Made by a program: the position numbers and the translations under genes. From the NCBI GenBank assembly GCA_050693155.1, contig JBOGWA010000034.1, forward strand, positions 1 to 12,200: a stretch of DNA of 12,200 bases. The letters are read 5' to 3'. Origin of the DNA: JBOGWA01 sp050693155 (lineage in GTDB: Bacteria; Actinomycetota; UBA4738; CALAEC01). The notes below the pieces were generated by a model, which was given only the letters and a program-made list of their open reading frames with translations, was not told the origin of the DNA and made no database searches. Below, piece by piece: positions 6,380 to 12,200 of this stretch; positions within the stretch are counted from its first letter, which is position 1, and each line of letters starts with the position of its first letter.

Positions 6380-7844
6380 AGTACGCTCCCTGACCTCGAA
6401 AGACCTGAGGGAGCGTCTTCAGCAAGATGAAGAAGTCGAACCAGAGCGACCAGTTCTCGATGTAGTAGATGTCCAATCGTGCATATTCGTCGAAGGAGAC
6501 CGCACTTCGGCCGTTGACCTGCCAGAGTCCGGTGATCCCCGGTGGCACTTCCAGCCGATCACGGTGCCAATCCTCATAGGCGGCTACTTCCTCCGGAAGC
6601 GCCGGGCGAGGGCCGACCAAGCTCATCTCGCCGCGGATCACGTTCAAGAGCTGCGGCAGCTCATCAATGCTCCACCGTCTCAGGAATCTTCCGACCGTGG
6701 TCACTCGAGGATCGTTCTTGACCTTGAAAAGGCGGCCGTCGTGCTCGTTTCGATCGGCAAGTTCGTTCGTCAACGACTCCGCCCCTACCTCCATGCTCCG
6801 GAATTTCACCATCGAGAAGTGGTGGCCGCCGCGGCCGACCCTTACCTGTCGAAAGAACACCGGGCCGCGCGAAGAGATCCTGATGGCGAGCGCGGCGCCG
6901 AGCAGGATCGGTAGGAGGAGGACAACAAGAAGTAACCCGGCCAACACGTCGAAGGCCCGCTTGGCGATTGCCTGCGCACTCGTCAGCCTCGTGGGCATGA
7001 TCGAGAGCGCCATCAATCGCCCGAGCGGTCGAACCGTTAGCCTGCTTGCCAAGAACTCGGGAACGTCGGCCTCGAGGATCGCTTCGATCCCCTCCTGGCG
7101 CGCCGCGACTGCAACCTGATGCGTCTCCCTCTGTCCAGCGGTCCCAGAAGCCACAAACAAACATTCGATGCCGTTCTCCTTGATCACGCGACGGAGATCG
7201 CGAAACGTTCCGAGGACCGGAAGACCGTCCGAGGGCTTGTCGGATTCGCCGGCCACTATGCGTCCGATCGGGAGGAACCCCAGTCCCGGTACCGACAACT
7301 TGTCTGCCAGGCGTCCCGAATCGCCGTTCCCTCCAACGATGAGGGTCCTGTACACCAGGCGTCCCTGAGTCCTGAGGTGTGCGAGATACTTGCGCCAGAG
7401 CCGTCGGGTCGAGAGCTCTAGGACGAGGACCATGATCCACGTCAGGCCCACCCACGCGCGAGAAAACTGCCCCTTCGACCAAAAGCTAGCCATGACGACG
7501 AGCACCATGCCGGCGCTCGTCGCGGAGATCGTCCGCCGAAACTCCTCCAACGGCGACAGATGCTGCGTCGCGTACAGGCGAAATCCTCGAAAGACGCCGA
7601 CCCACACGATGGGCGAGAGCAGGATGATGACCAGGAAATCGAGCGGAAGCTGCCGGCCTCCTAGCCAGAGCAGGTACGAAACGATCAGGGCCACCATCAC
7701 GGCCGCAGCGTCGGTGAGCGCCATCGCAACGGCAATGCGGCGGTAACCGGTGAGCGCGTCGCCGCGCCCTCCCTCCACTCGAGCAACCGCTTCTTGGTTG
7801 CTGAGGATGTGGGTTTCGTCCATGGGGCGTTCCACAGCACTCAT
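6378..7844 (-). CDS. Undecaprenyl-phosphate sugar-phosphate transferase (polyprenyl glycosylphosphotransferase), 488 aa
   Basis: This is the priming enzyme: it transfers a sugar-1-phosphate from a nucleotide sugar to undecaprenyl phosphate. The N-terminal half has about four membrane helices (roughly residues 36-60, 68-88, 108-122, 129-146), then a CoA-binding-like Rossmann domain (TLIVGGNGDSGRLADKL, 167-183). A further helix at 298-321 precedes the bacterial sugar-transferase domain. Catalytic-domain signatures are KRAFDV (295-300), FFRQVRVGRGG (330-340), KFRSM (347-351), DELPQLLNV (394-402), SLVGPRP (408-414) and PGITGLWQV (435-443). All are intact. Start: the frame runs up to 7961, which would overlap the divergent kinase gene, and the extra 39 residues are unlike the family. 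I prefer the ATG at 7844; the ATG at 7823, behind a weak GGAA, is the main alternative. It heads the five-gene run. The sugar (glucose, galactose, GlcNAc or other) cannot be told from sequence. Confidence 0.93.
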   Translation of the reverse strand: MSAVERPMDETHILSNQEAVARVEGGRGDALTGYRRIAVAMALTDAAAVMVALIVSYLLWLGGRQLPLDFLVIILLSPIVWVGVFRGFRLYATQHLSPLEEFRRTISATSAGMVLVVMASFWSKGQFSRAWVGLTWIMVLVLELSTRRLWRKYLAHLRTQGRLVYRTLIVGGNGDSGRLADKLSVPGLGFLPIGRIVAGESDKPSDGLPVLGTFRDLRRVIKENGIECLFVASGTAGQRETHQVAVAARQEGIEAILEADVPEFLASRLTVRPLGRLMALSIMPTRLTSAQAIAKRAFDVLAGLLLVVLLLPILLGAALAIRISSRGPVFFRQVRVGRGGHHFSMVKFRSMEVGAESLTNELADRNEHDGRLFKVKNDPRVTTVGRFLRRWSIDELPQLLNVIRGEMSLVGPRPALPEEVAAYEDWHRDRLEVPPGITGLWQVNGRSAVSFDEYARLDIYYIENWSLWFDFFILLKTLPQVFRGQGAY

Positions 7845-7939
7845 CGGTGGTTCGCAGTATTGCACTGAAGCACCATCAGTGGGGGCCTTCTTGAGGATGG
7901 GAACGGTAGAATCCGCCGGCGAGTAACGACTCGCCAACC
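7845..7939. promoter_or_regulatory. Divergent intergenic region with candidate promoters for both polysaccharide transcription units
   Basis: These 95 bp separate the start of the minus-strand biosynthetic run from the plus-strand kinase/DUF4012 pair. Plus strand: TAGAAT at 7907-7912 is a candidate -10, and transcription from it would begin near 7918-7920, at the left arm of a hairpin. A TTGAGG at 7891-7896 is too close to serve as its -35. Minus strand: AATACT at 7861-7856 is a weak -10-like hexamer 11 nt before the ATG at 7844. Neither start has a clear Shine-Dalgarno site. The promoters are tentative, but the arrangement implies control of both units from here. Confidence 0.35.
7918..7935 (+). 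promoter_or_regulatory. Perfect inverted repeat just upstream of the tyrosine-kinase start
   Basis: GGCGAGT, a 4-nt AACG loop, then ACTCGCC: a perfect 7-bp stem ending 4 nt before the ATG at 7940. If transcription starts from TAGAAT (7907-7912), this hairpin would form the very 5' end of the mRNA and hold the region where ribosomes load. It could equally be a DNA operator between the divergent units. The repeat is seen directly; its role is inference. Confidence 0.45.
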
Positions 7940-9577
7940 ATGAGAGAGCCCGTCGAGTCACCCACGGTCGAAGATTCCCCCTCCCAACTCCGAGAGTACC
8001 TGGCGATCCTGCGGGTCCGGAGGTGGTCGATCGTGTCGATCACCGCGCTCGTGATGGCCGCAGCCCTGGTTTTTTCCTTCCAACAAACGCCCGTGTACCA
8101 AGCGCGAGCCGACGTCCTCGTTCTGCCCATCGTTCTGACGCTCAATCAGGCCGTTCAGGAGCCGAACATGGCAAACGAGGCCACGATCGCGCATTCGAAC
8201 ACCTTCGCCCAGCAGGTCGTCGAGACCCTCGACATCCCGGAGGACCCCAACACGCTTCGCAGTGGTCTGACCCTCTCGGTCGCCACGGGCACGGAGATCC
8301 TGCAATTCACGTACTCACATCCGGACCCACTCGAGGCCCAGCGTCGGGCACAAGCCTTCGCTACGACCTACCTCAACAATCGGAGGCAGCGAGCCATCGA
8401 CAGCCTCCTCTCAGCCTCGGAGCCGATCCAGGAGCGAACCCGGCGGCTGAACGAGGCGCTCACACTGGCGAACCACGAGCTTGCCACGACCGCCGACCCG
8501 GCACGCCGAGCGAACCTGCAGGCCGAGGTGAATTCTCTCATCTCTCAGATCTCGATCCTTCAACAGCAGCTGAGCAGCCTGGCGACCTCGGAGAACCTCC
8601 GCGTCGGAGAGATCGTGGAAACGGCTCAGCTTCCATCGTCCCCTGCGAGCCCCAACCATGTAACGAACGGGCTCGTCGCCCTGCTCGTCGGCGCGGCTGC
8701 CGGCGTCGGTCTCGCGTTTCTCCGAGAGCGACTCGACGACCGACTGCAGGGGAGAGAGGATCTGGAAACACGCGCCGGCGCCCCAACCTTGGCCGTGGTT
8801 CCCACGATCCACGCCTGGACCAAGGCCACGGAGACGCCCCTCGTAGCCGCAACGAACCCGAAATCGAGCCCGGCGGAGGCATATCGGACGCTTCGAACCG
8901 GGCTCACGTTCCTCGCCGCGCAGCATGGCGTCAAGACCCTGCTCGTCACCAGCCCGCAATCGGGCGAGGGAAAGACCGCGACCGTGGCAAACCTCGGCGT
9001 CGTCCTCGCCGATTCGGGGAAGCGGGTCGTGATCGTCTCCGCCGATCTGCGGAAGCCCCGCCTGCACCGGTTCTTCGGCGCATCGAACAACCGGGGCCTC
9101 TCGAACATCCTCACAGACGAAACGCACCTCATGGACGCGCTCGTGCGCGGGGGGGTCAAGAACCTCCGACTCGTGCCGAGCGGGCCGGTCCCCAGCGCCC
9201 CAGCAGACGTTCTGGGGTCGGAGGCGATGGCGAACGTGCTCACCAACCTCCGGGAAATGGCCGATTTAGTGTTGATCGATTCCCCGCCGGTCCTGGTCGT
9301 GGCCGACGCCACGACCCTCGCGCGACATGCCGATGCGGTCCTCCTGGTCGCCGACGCGGAAACGACGACCCGCGGTTCGGTGACCGACGCGCGACAGCAG
9401 CTGGAGCAGGTCGACGCGTTCGTGCTCGGTTCCGTTCTCAACAACTTCGATCCCGCGACCGCTCGCTCGTCGCCGTACTACTACCGCTACTACTACTCGT
9501 ACCGGTACGAGGAACCGTCTCCTCCTGAGGAACCGAGGGAGGAAGCAGCGCAACAACGCGGTATGTGGCTGACCTGA
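7940..9577 (+). CDS. Polysaccharide chain-length regulator fused to bacterial tyrosine autokinase (Wzz-Wzc type), 545 aa
   Basis: This membrane BY-kinase controls polysaccharide polymerisation and export. An N-terminal Wzz-like segment has its first membrane helix at about residues 29-48. The extracytoplasmic domain spans about 49-242 with helical, Gln/Leu-rich stretches around 160-215, and the second helix is about 243-261. The cytoplasmic kinase follows: AEAYRTLRT (312-320), Walker A SPQSGEGKT (338-346, Lys345), Walker A' VIVSADLRKP (364-373) and Walker B DLVLIDSPP (442-450). The C-terminal tail 511-526 holds eight Tyr (513-515, 517-519, 521, 523), the usual autophosphorylation cluster, then an acidic Pro/Glu stretch. 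Everything needed for catalysis is present. Such one-piece kinases are typical of Gram-negatives but also occur in actinobacteria; Firmicutes usually split the two parts. The ATG at 7940 lies 4 nt after a hairpin, without a Shine-Dalgarno site. Its end overlaps the next gene by 13 bp. Confidence 0.93.
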   Translation: MREPVESPTVEDSPSQLREYLAILRVRRWSIVSITALVMAAALVFSFQQTPVYQARADVLVLPIVLTLNQAVQEPNMANEATIAHSNTFAQQVVETLDIPEDPNTLRSGLTLSVATGTEILQFTYSHPDPLEAQRRAQAFATTYLNNRRQRAIDSLLSASEPIQERTRRLNEALTLANHELATTADPARRANLQAEVNSLISQISILQQQLSSLATSENLRVGEIVETAQLPSSPASPNHVTNGLVALLVGAAAGVGLAFLRERLDDRLQGREDLETRAGAPTLAVVPTIHAWTKATETPLVAATNPKSSPAEAYRTLRTGLTFLAAQHGVKTLLVTSPQSGEGKTATVANLGVVLADSGKRVVIVSADLRKPRLHRFFGASNNRGLSNILTDETHLMDALVRGGVKNLRLVPSGPVPSAPADVLGSEAMANVLTNLREMADLVLIDSPPVLVVADATTLARHADAVLLVADAETTTRGSVTDARQQLEQVDAFVLGSVLNNFDPATARSSPYYYRYYYSYRYEEPSPPEEPREEAAQQRGMWLT

Positions 9578-11607
9578 CCAGACTTCGACGGCGACTCCAG
9601 GTTCGGCGGCATCGAGCGAGGCGCCGGCCACGAGTCAGGCGGTTTCTCGGCAGGCTTCGCCGACGCCGTCGGCGCCCCTTGGTCATTGGCGGAATCATCG
9701 TTGCCGTCCTTCTCCTGGGCGGGCTCGCCGTGCTGCCGGCCCTGCAACTCCGAGACTCACTCGTCCAGGGTCGGCGCGCCGTTCTCGAAGGACGGCGCGC
9801 GCTCTTCGCCAGCGATGTGGAGTCGGCAGACCGGTGGTTTCGTACGGCCGAATCAGCCTTCCTGAGGGCATCCAACGAGGTGGGCAACCCGATCCTTCGA
9901 GCGGTCGGGCTCCTCCCGGTCCTTGGGAGCAACCGGGACGCCGTCGCCGCGATCGCGTCCGCAGGGATGAAGGCCGCCCAGGTCGGGCTGATCGTGACCG
10001 AGGAGATCTCCGAGATTCCGGGGGGCATCGGAGCGCTGGGCCCGAGCGGGGGCACGATTCCGATCGAACCGATCCTGCGACTGGCGGATCCGGTCGAGCG
10101 CGCTCGGGCGCTCGCCCTCGAGGCCAACCGAACCGTCGCCGAGGCCCCCCGATCCTTCCTGCTCGGTCCGATCGCCGACGCAAGGAACGCGCTTGCCCAG
10201 CAGCTCGAGCTGGTCTTGCGCGCCGCCACCGCAGGTGAGCAGCTGCTTCGCATGATGCCCGATTTCCTCGGAGCGGGCGTCGTGAAGCGGTACTTCCTCG
10301 GCGCCCAGAACCCGGCGGAGCTTCGGGGAACGGGCGGCTTGATCGGCGCATACACGATCCTCACGGCCCAAAACGGTCGCATCACGATCGGGGACTTCAA
10401 CCCCGTGCAGGCGCTTCCGGATGCCCTACCTTCAGCGGTCCCGGCGCCGAACCCGGACTACGCGGCCCGGTACAACGCGTTCGGAGGAGCTGGCTTCTGG
10501 CAGAACATCAACATGACTCCGGACTTCCCCTCGGCCGCCGTGGCGATCGAGAGGCTCTACGAGCGAGTCCGCGGCGAACGCCTGGACGGCACGATCGTCG
10601 CCGATCCCTTCGCGCTGGCGGAGCTGCTGTCCGTGACCGGTTCTGTTGCGATTCCAGAGGTGGAGACCAGGGTCAACAGCCAGACTGTCGTTCCCTACGT
10701 CGCGAATGAGGCCTACGCGGACCTCCCGAGTCCCACGATCCGCAAGCGACTCCTCGGCGACGTCGCGCAGGCCGCGGTCGACGAGTTCCTCGACCTTCAA
10801 GGAAACCAGGTGCGCTCGCTCCGGGCCGTCATCGGGGCGGCGGCGGGAGGACACCTGCTCCTCCACGCGGCGAACGAGGAGGTCCAACAAGCCTTCGAGA
10901 CCACGGGCATCGCGGGCACGTTCGCCGAATCCGCCGGCGATTTCCTCGCCGTTGCCGCGAACAACGCCGGCGGGAACAAGGTCGACTTCTACACGAAGCG
11001 GAGCATCCGCTACGAGGTCCAGCTTGGAGCTCGAGGCTCCGCGCTCGGGAAGGCGACCGTCACGCTCACGAATCGCGCCCCCTTGAGGGGCCCTCCCCGT
11101 TACGTGATCGGACCCTTCCCCGGGGCATCCCATGCCGGCGAGAACGTCACCTATCTCAGCACGTACTGCGCCCGATCCTGCCAGCTGACCAACTTTCACC
11201 GCGGCGAGGACGCCGAAGCCGTGGGATCGGAGCTCGAGCTTGGGCATCCCGTCCATCCAGTACGCGTCCGGCTTCCGCCGAGGGGAGGATCGCAGACGCT
11301 CACGTACGACTGGTCGATTGTTGACGCCTGGAACGGCAACGAGGGGCGAGGCGTCTACCGACTGACGTACCGATCCCAACCGACGATCAAGCCGACCGAC
11401 GTCGAGATCGACATCCGCGTTCCCGAGGGGATGCGCGTCGTCTCGGCGAGCCCTGGAGTTCAGACGAGCGGCGGGCGGGCGATCTGGCTGGGGACCACGG
11501 ACCGCGACCTGGTGATCGAGGTGGGATTCGCGCGACCGTTCGTGGATCGTGCCTGGCGCGCGGTCGTGCGCTTCTTCAATAAACCGCTATTCAGTATCGG
11601 CGGCTAG
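9565..11607 (+). CDS. DUF4012-type membrane-anchored extracytoplasmic protein with Arg-rich N-terminus, 680 aa
   Basis: I recognise this as a DUF4012-type protein, a family common in actinobacterial polysaccharide loci and of undetermined function. The first 37 residues contain 20 Arg, then one membrane helix at about 39-61. The remaining ~620 residues should be outside the cell. Core segments are RYFLGAQNPAELRGTGGLIG (242-261), FWQNINMTPDFPSAA (311-325) and DGTIVADPFALAELLSVTG (341-359), followed by a C-terminal beta-rich region with two Cys (535, 539). The order of these segments reminds me of LytR-CpsA-Psr phosphotransferases, a speculative comparison. Start: an in-frame TGA ends at 9528 and the GTG at 9565 is the only start before the helix, 13 bp inside the kinase gene, so translation is likely coupled. 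Inferred role: outer-face partner of the kinase/polymerase, for example in anchoring or release of the glycan. The gene ends in an inverted-repeat terminator. Confidence 0.85.
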   Translation: MADLTRLRRRLQVRRHRARRRPRVRRFLGRLRRRRRRPLVIGGIIVAVLLLGGLAVLPALQLRDSLVQGRRAVLEGRRALFASDVESADRWFRTAESAFLRASNEVGNPILRAVGLLPVLGSNRDAVAAIASAGMKAAQVGLIVTEEISEIPGGIGALGPSGGTIPIEPILRLADPVERARALALEANRTVAEAPRSFLLGPIADARNALAQQLELVLRAATAGEQLLRMMPDFLGAGVVKRYFLGAQNPAELRGTGGLIGAYTILTAQNGRITIGDFNPVQALPDALPSAVPAPNPDYAARYNAFGGAGFWQNINMTPDFPSAAVAIERLYERVRGERLDGTIVADPFALAELLSVTGSVAIPEVETRVNSQTVVPYVANEAYADLPSPTIRKRLLGDVAQAAVDEFLDLQGNQVRSLRAVIGAAAGGHLLLHAANEEVQQAFETTGIAGTFAESAGDFLAVAANNAGGNKVDFYTKRSIRYEVQLGARGSALGKATVTLTNRAPLRGPPRYVIGPFPGASHAGENVTYLSTYCARSCQLTNFHRGEDAEAVGSELELGHPVHPVRVRLPPRGGSQTLTYDWSIVDAWNGNEGRGVYRLTYRSQPTIKPTDVEIDIRVPEGMRVVSASPGVQTSGGRAIWLGTTDRDLVIEVGFARPFVDRAWRAVVRFFNKPLFSIGG

Positions 11608-11637
11608 CCGCGGAACCCGCTTGTCCCTCCGCGGCTA
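11605..11637. terminator. Bidirectional inverted repeat between convergent genes, containing both stop codons
   Basis: TAGCCGCGGA (11605-11614) and TCCGCGGCTA (11628-11637) form a perfect 10-bp stem with a 13-nt loop. The first three bases are the TAG of the DUF4012 gene and the last three are the TAG of the convergent RTX gene. No T-run follows on either side, so it is not a canonical intrinsic terminator. Its position between two convergent 3' ends strongly suggests termination or 3'-end stabilisation in both directions. Confidence 0.65.
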
Positions 11638-12200
11638 TTGGGTCTGGCTTTCGCAACTCGGATGGAAGGTGTCCGTGCCGGCTCCCCCGATTGCCGTGTC
11701 GGTTCCTTGCCCACATGTGATGTAGTCGTCTCCGGCATCGCCCCTTCCAGTATCGGTCCCCCGGCCGAGCTCGATCATGTCCTTCCCCATCCCGCCCTCG
11801 GCGGTGTCGTTCCCGAAGCCGGTGGAGATGTGGTCATCGCCGCCCAGCCCTCGGCAGAAGTCGTTCCCGTCGGTGCCGGTGACAATGTCGTTGTCGTTCG
11901 TGCCGGTGCAGGCCTGGACCTCCCAGACCTTCTCCACGACGTCGGTGTTGTCGGGCTCGGGGAAGGTCCCAGGACCGGAGACCTCATCCGCCACCTCGGT
12001 GGGGTCGAGTTCTCCGGGAAACGCATCATCGAGGTTGGCGTCGATCCATCCAACAATGCCGTCGGTTCCGGCGCCGCCCGTGCCGAAGTAGGAGACGGTG
12101 CAACGGCCCTGCGTACCCGTCGTGCATTCCTTGTCGGCGGTCGCGGCGTTCCCGTTGAGGTTCGTGTTCGGGCCGTAGAAGATTTCGAAGTCCACGTTGA
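11635..12200 (-). CDS. Secreted Ig-like/RTX calcium-binding repeat protein, C-terminal part (5' end beyond window)
   Basis: The reading frame stays open to the window edge. A GTG at 12195 exists, but the sequence there is mid-domain, so the gene very probably starts outside. The visible ~188 residues begin with an Ig-like (Big-type) domain end: ECTTGTQGRCTVSYFGTGGA, then GTDGIVGWIDANLDD, and a run to VEKVWE. This pattern recurs in actinobacterial surface proteins. The rest, about 75 residues, is a series of RTX nonapeptides (GGxGxDxux type: GLGGDDHI, GGMGKDMIELG, GDAGDDYI, GGAGTDTF), which bind calcium outside the cell. Cys at the repeat edges (CRG, TCGQG, PSCES) suggest disulfides in a secreted protein. 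The end, HPSCESQTQ, is a short tail without a sortase motif or membrane helix. Role: surface or matrix protein, function unknown. It is convergent to the polysaccharide genes, so it may not belong to that system. Confidence 0.8.
   Translation of the reverse strand, partial: NVDFEIFYGPNTNLNGNAATADKECTTGTQGRCTVSYFGTGGAGTDGIVGWIDANLDDAFPGELDPTEVADEVSGPGTFPEPDNTDVVEKVWEVQACTGTNDNDIVTGTDGNDFCRGLGGDDHISTGFGNDTAEGGMGKDMIELGRGTDTGRGDAGDDYITCGQGTDTAIGGAGTDTFHPSCESQTQ
11665..11898 (-). repeat. RTX nonapeptide repeat region
   Basis: This stretch encodes imperfect Gly/Asp-rich nonapeptides at the C-terminus of the secreted protein. On the plus strand they show as recurring tcgttcccg / tcggtccc / tcggttcc-type segments. 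The repeats are degenerate at the DNA level, so recent tandem duplication is not indicated. Confidence 0.7.

Noticed and set aside
7845..7961. Upstream ATG at 7961 for the sugar-phosphate transferase
   Set aside because: It would overlap the divergent kinase start by 22 bp and add 39 residues unlike the family. Starts at 7844 or 7823 fit better.
9149..9155. G7 run in the kinase gene, and another at 4116-4122 in the Wzy-like gene, as phase-variation sites
   Set aside because: At this GC content several 7-base G or C runs are expected by chance in 12 kb. Both genes are intact and the runs are short for phase variation.
8023..9528. A 501-codon plus-strand frame inside the tyrosine-kinase gene
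   Set aside because: It lies entirely inside a gene with intact Walker motifs in another frame. The alternative product is low-complexity and Arg-rich without domains.
1..12200. Search for CRISPR arrays, tRNAs, rRNA, insertion sequences, transposases, attachment sites
   Set aside because: I saw no regularly spaced repeats, tRNA-like cloverleaf sequence, transposase frames or terminal inverted repeats. Almost all the window is accounted for by polysaccharide-type genes.

Overview
This is a GC-rich bacterial window that reads as part of a locus for a cell-surface, probably sulfated, polysaccharide. Three features suggest an actinomycete-like (Actinomycetota) host: a DUF4012-type protein, a secreted protein with cysteine-bearing RTX repeats behind an Ig-like domain, and gene starts that mostly lack Shine-Dalgarno sites, some looking leaderless. 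This assignment is inference. No rRNA or tRNA gene is visible to anchor it.

Layout: (1) 1-438 (-) is the N-terminal part of an alpha/beta-hydrolase-like protein, cut by the window edge. (2) Only 25 bp away, 464-1384 and 1381-2337 (+) are two sulfotransferases overlapping by 4 bp (ATGA). (3) 7844 down to 2334 (-) is a tight five-gene run, in transcription order: polyprenyl-phosphate sugar-phosphate transferase, WecG/TagA/CpsF glycosyltransferase, GDP-mannose 3,5-epimerase homologue, multi-pass Wzy/O-antigen-ligase-like membrane protein, and a third sulfotransferase. Junctions are 10 bp, -4 bp, 3 bp and 15 bp. (4) Divergent from it, 7940-9577 and 9565-11607 (+) are a fused chain-length regulator/tyrosine autokinase and a DUF4012 membrane protein, overlapping by 13 bp. 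(5) 11635 to past 12200 (-) is the C-terminal part of a secreted Ig-like/RTX protein. It converges on the DUF4012 gene across a perfect 10-bp inverted repeat containing both stop codons.

Proposed joint function (inference): the sugar-phosphate transferase loads the first sugar on undecaprenyl phosphate and the WecG-type enzyme extends it. The epimerase supplies GDP-L-galactose or GDP-L-gulose, and the Wzy-like protein polymerises the repeat unit. The autokinase regulates chain length or export, and the DUF4012 protein may act at the outer face of the membrane. Three sulfotransferases of visibly different types would sulfate the glycan. No flippase and no further glycosyltransferases are in the window, so the locus probably continues elsewhere.

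The most interesting points are the combination of a GDP-mannose 3,5-epimerase with three sulfotransferases, the 25-bp divergent region whose palindromic -10 seems to serve two leaderless genes, the hydrolase whose nucleophile position reads Arg, and the Arg-rich DUF4012 protein translationally coupled to the kinase.
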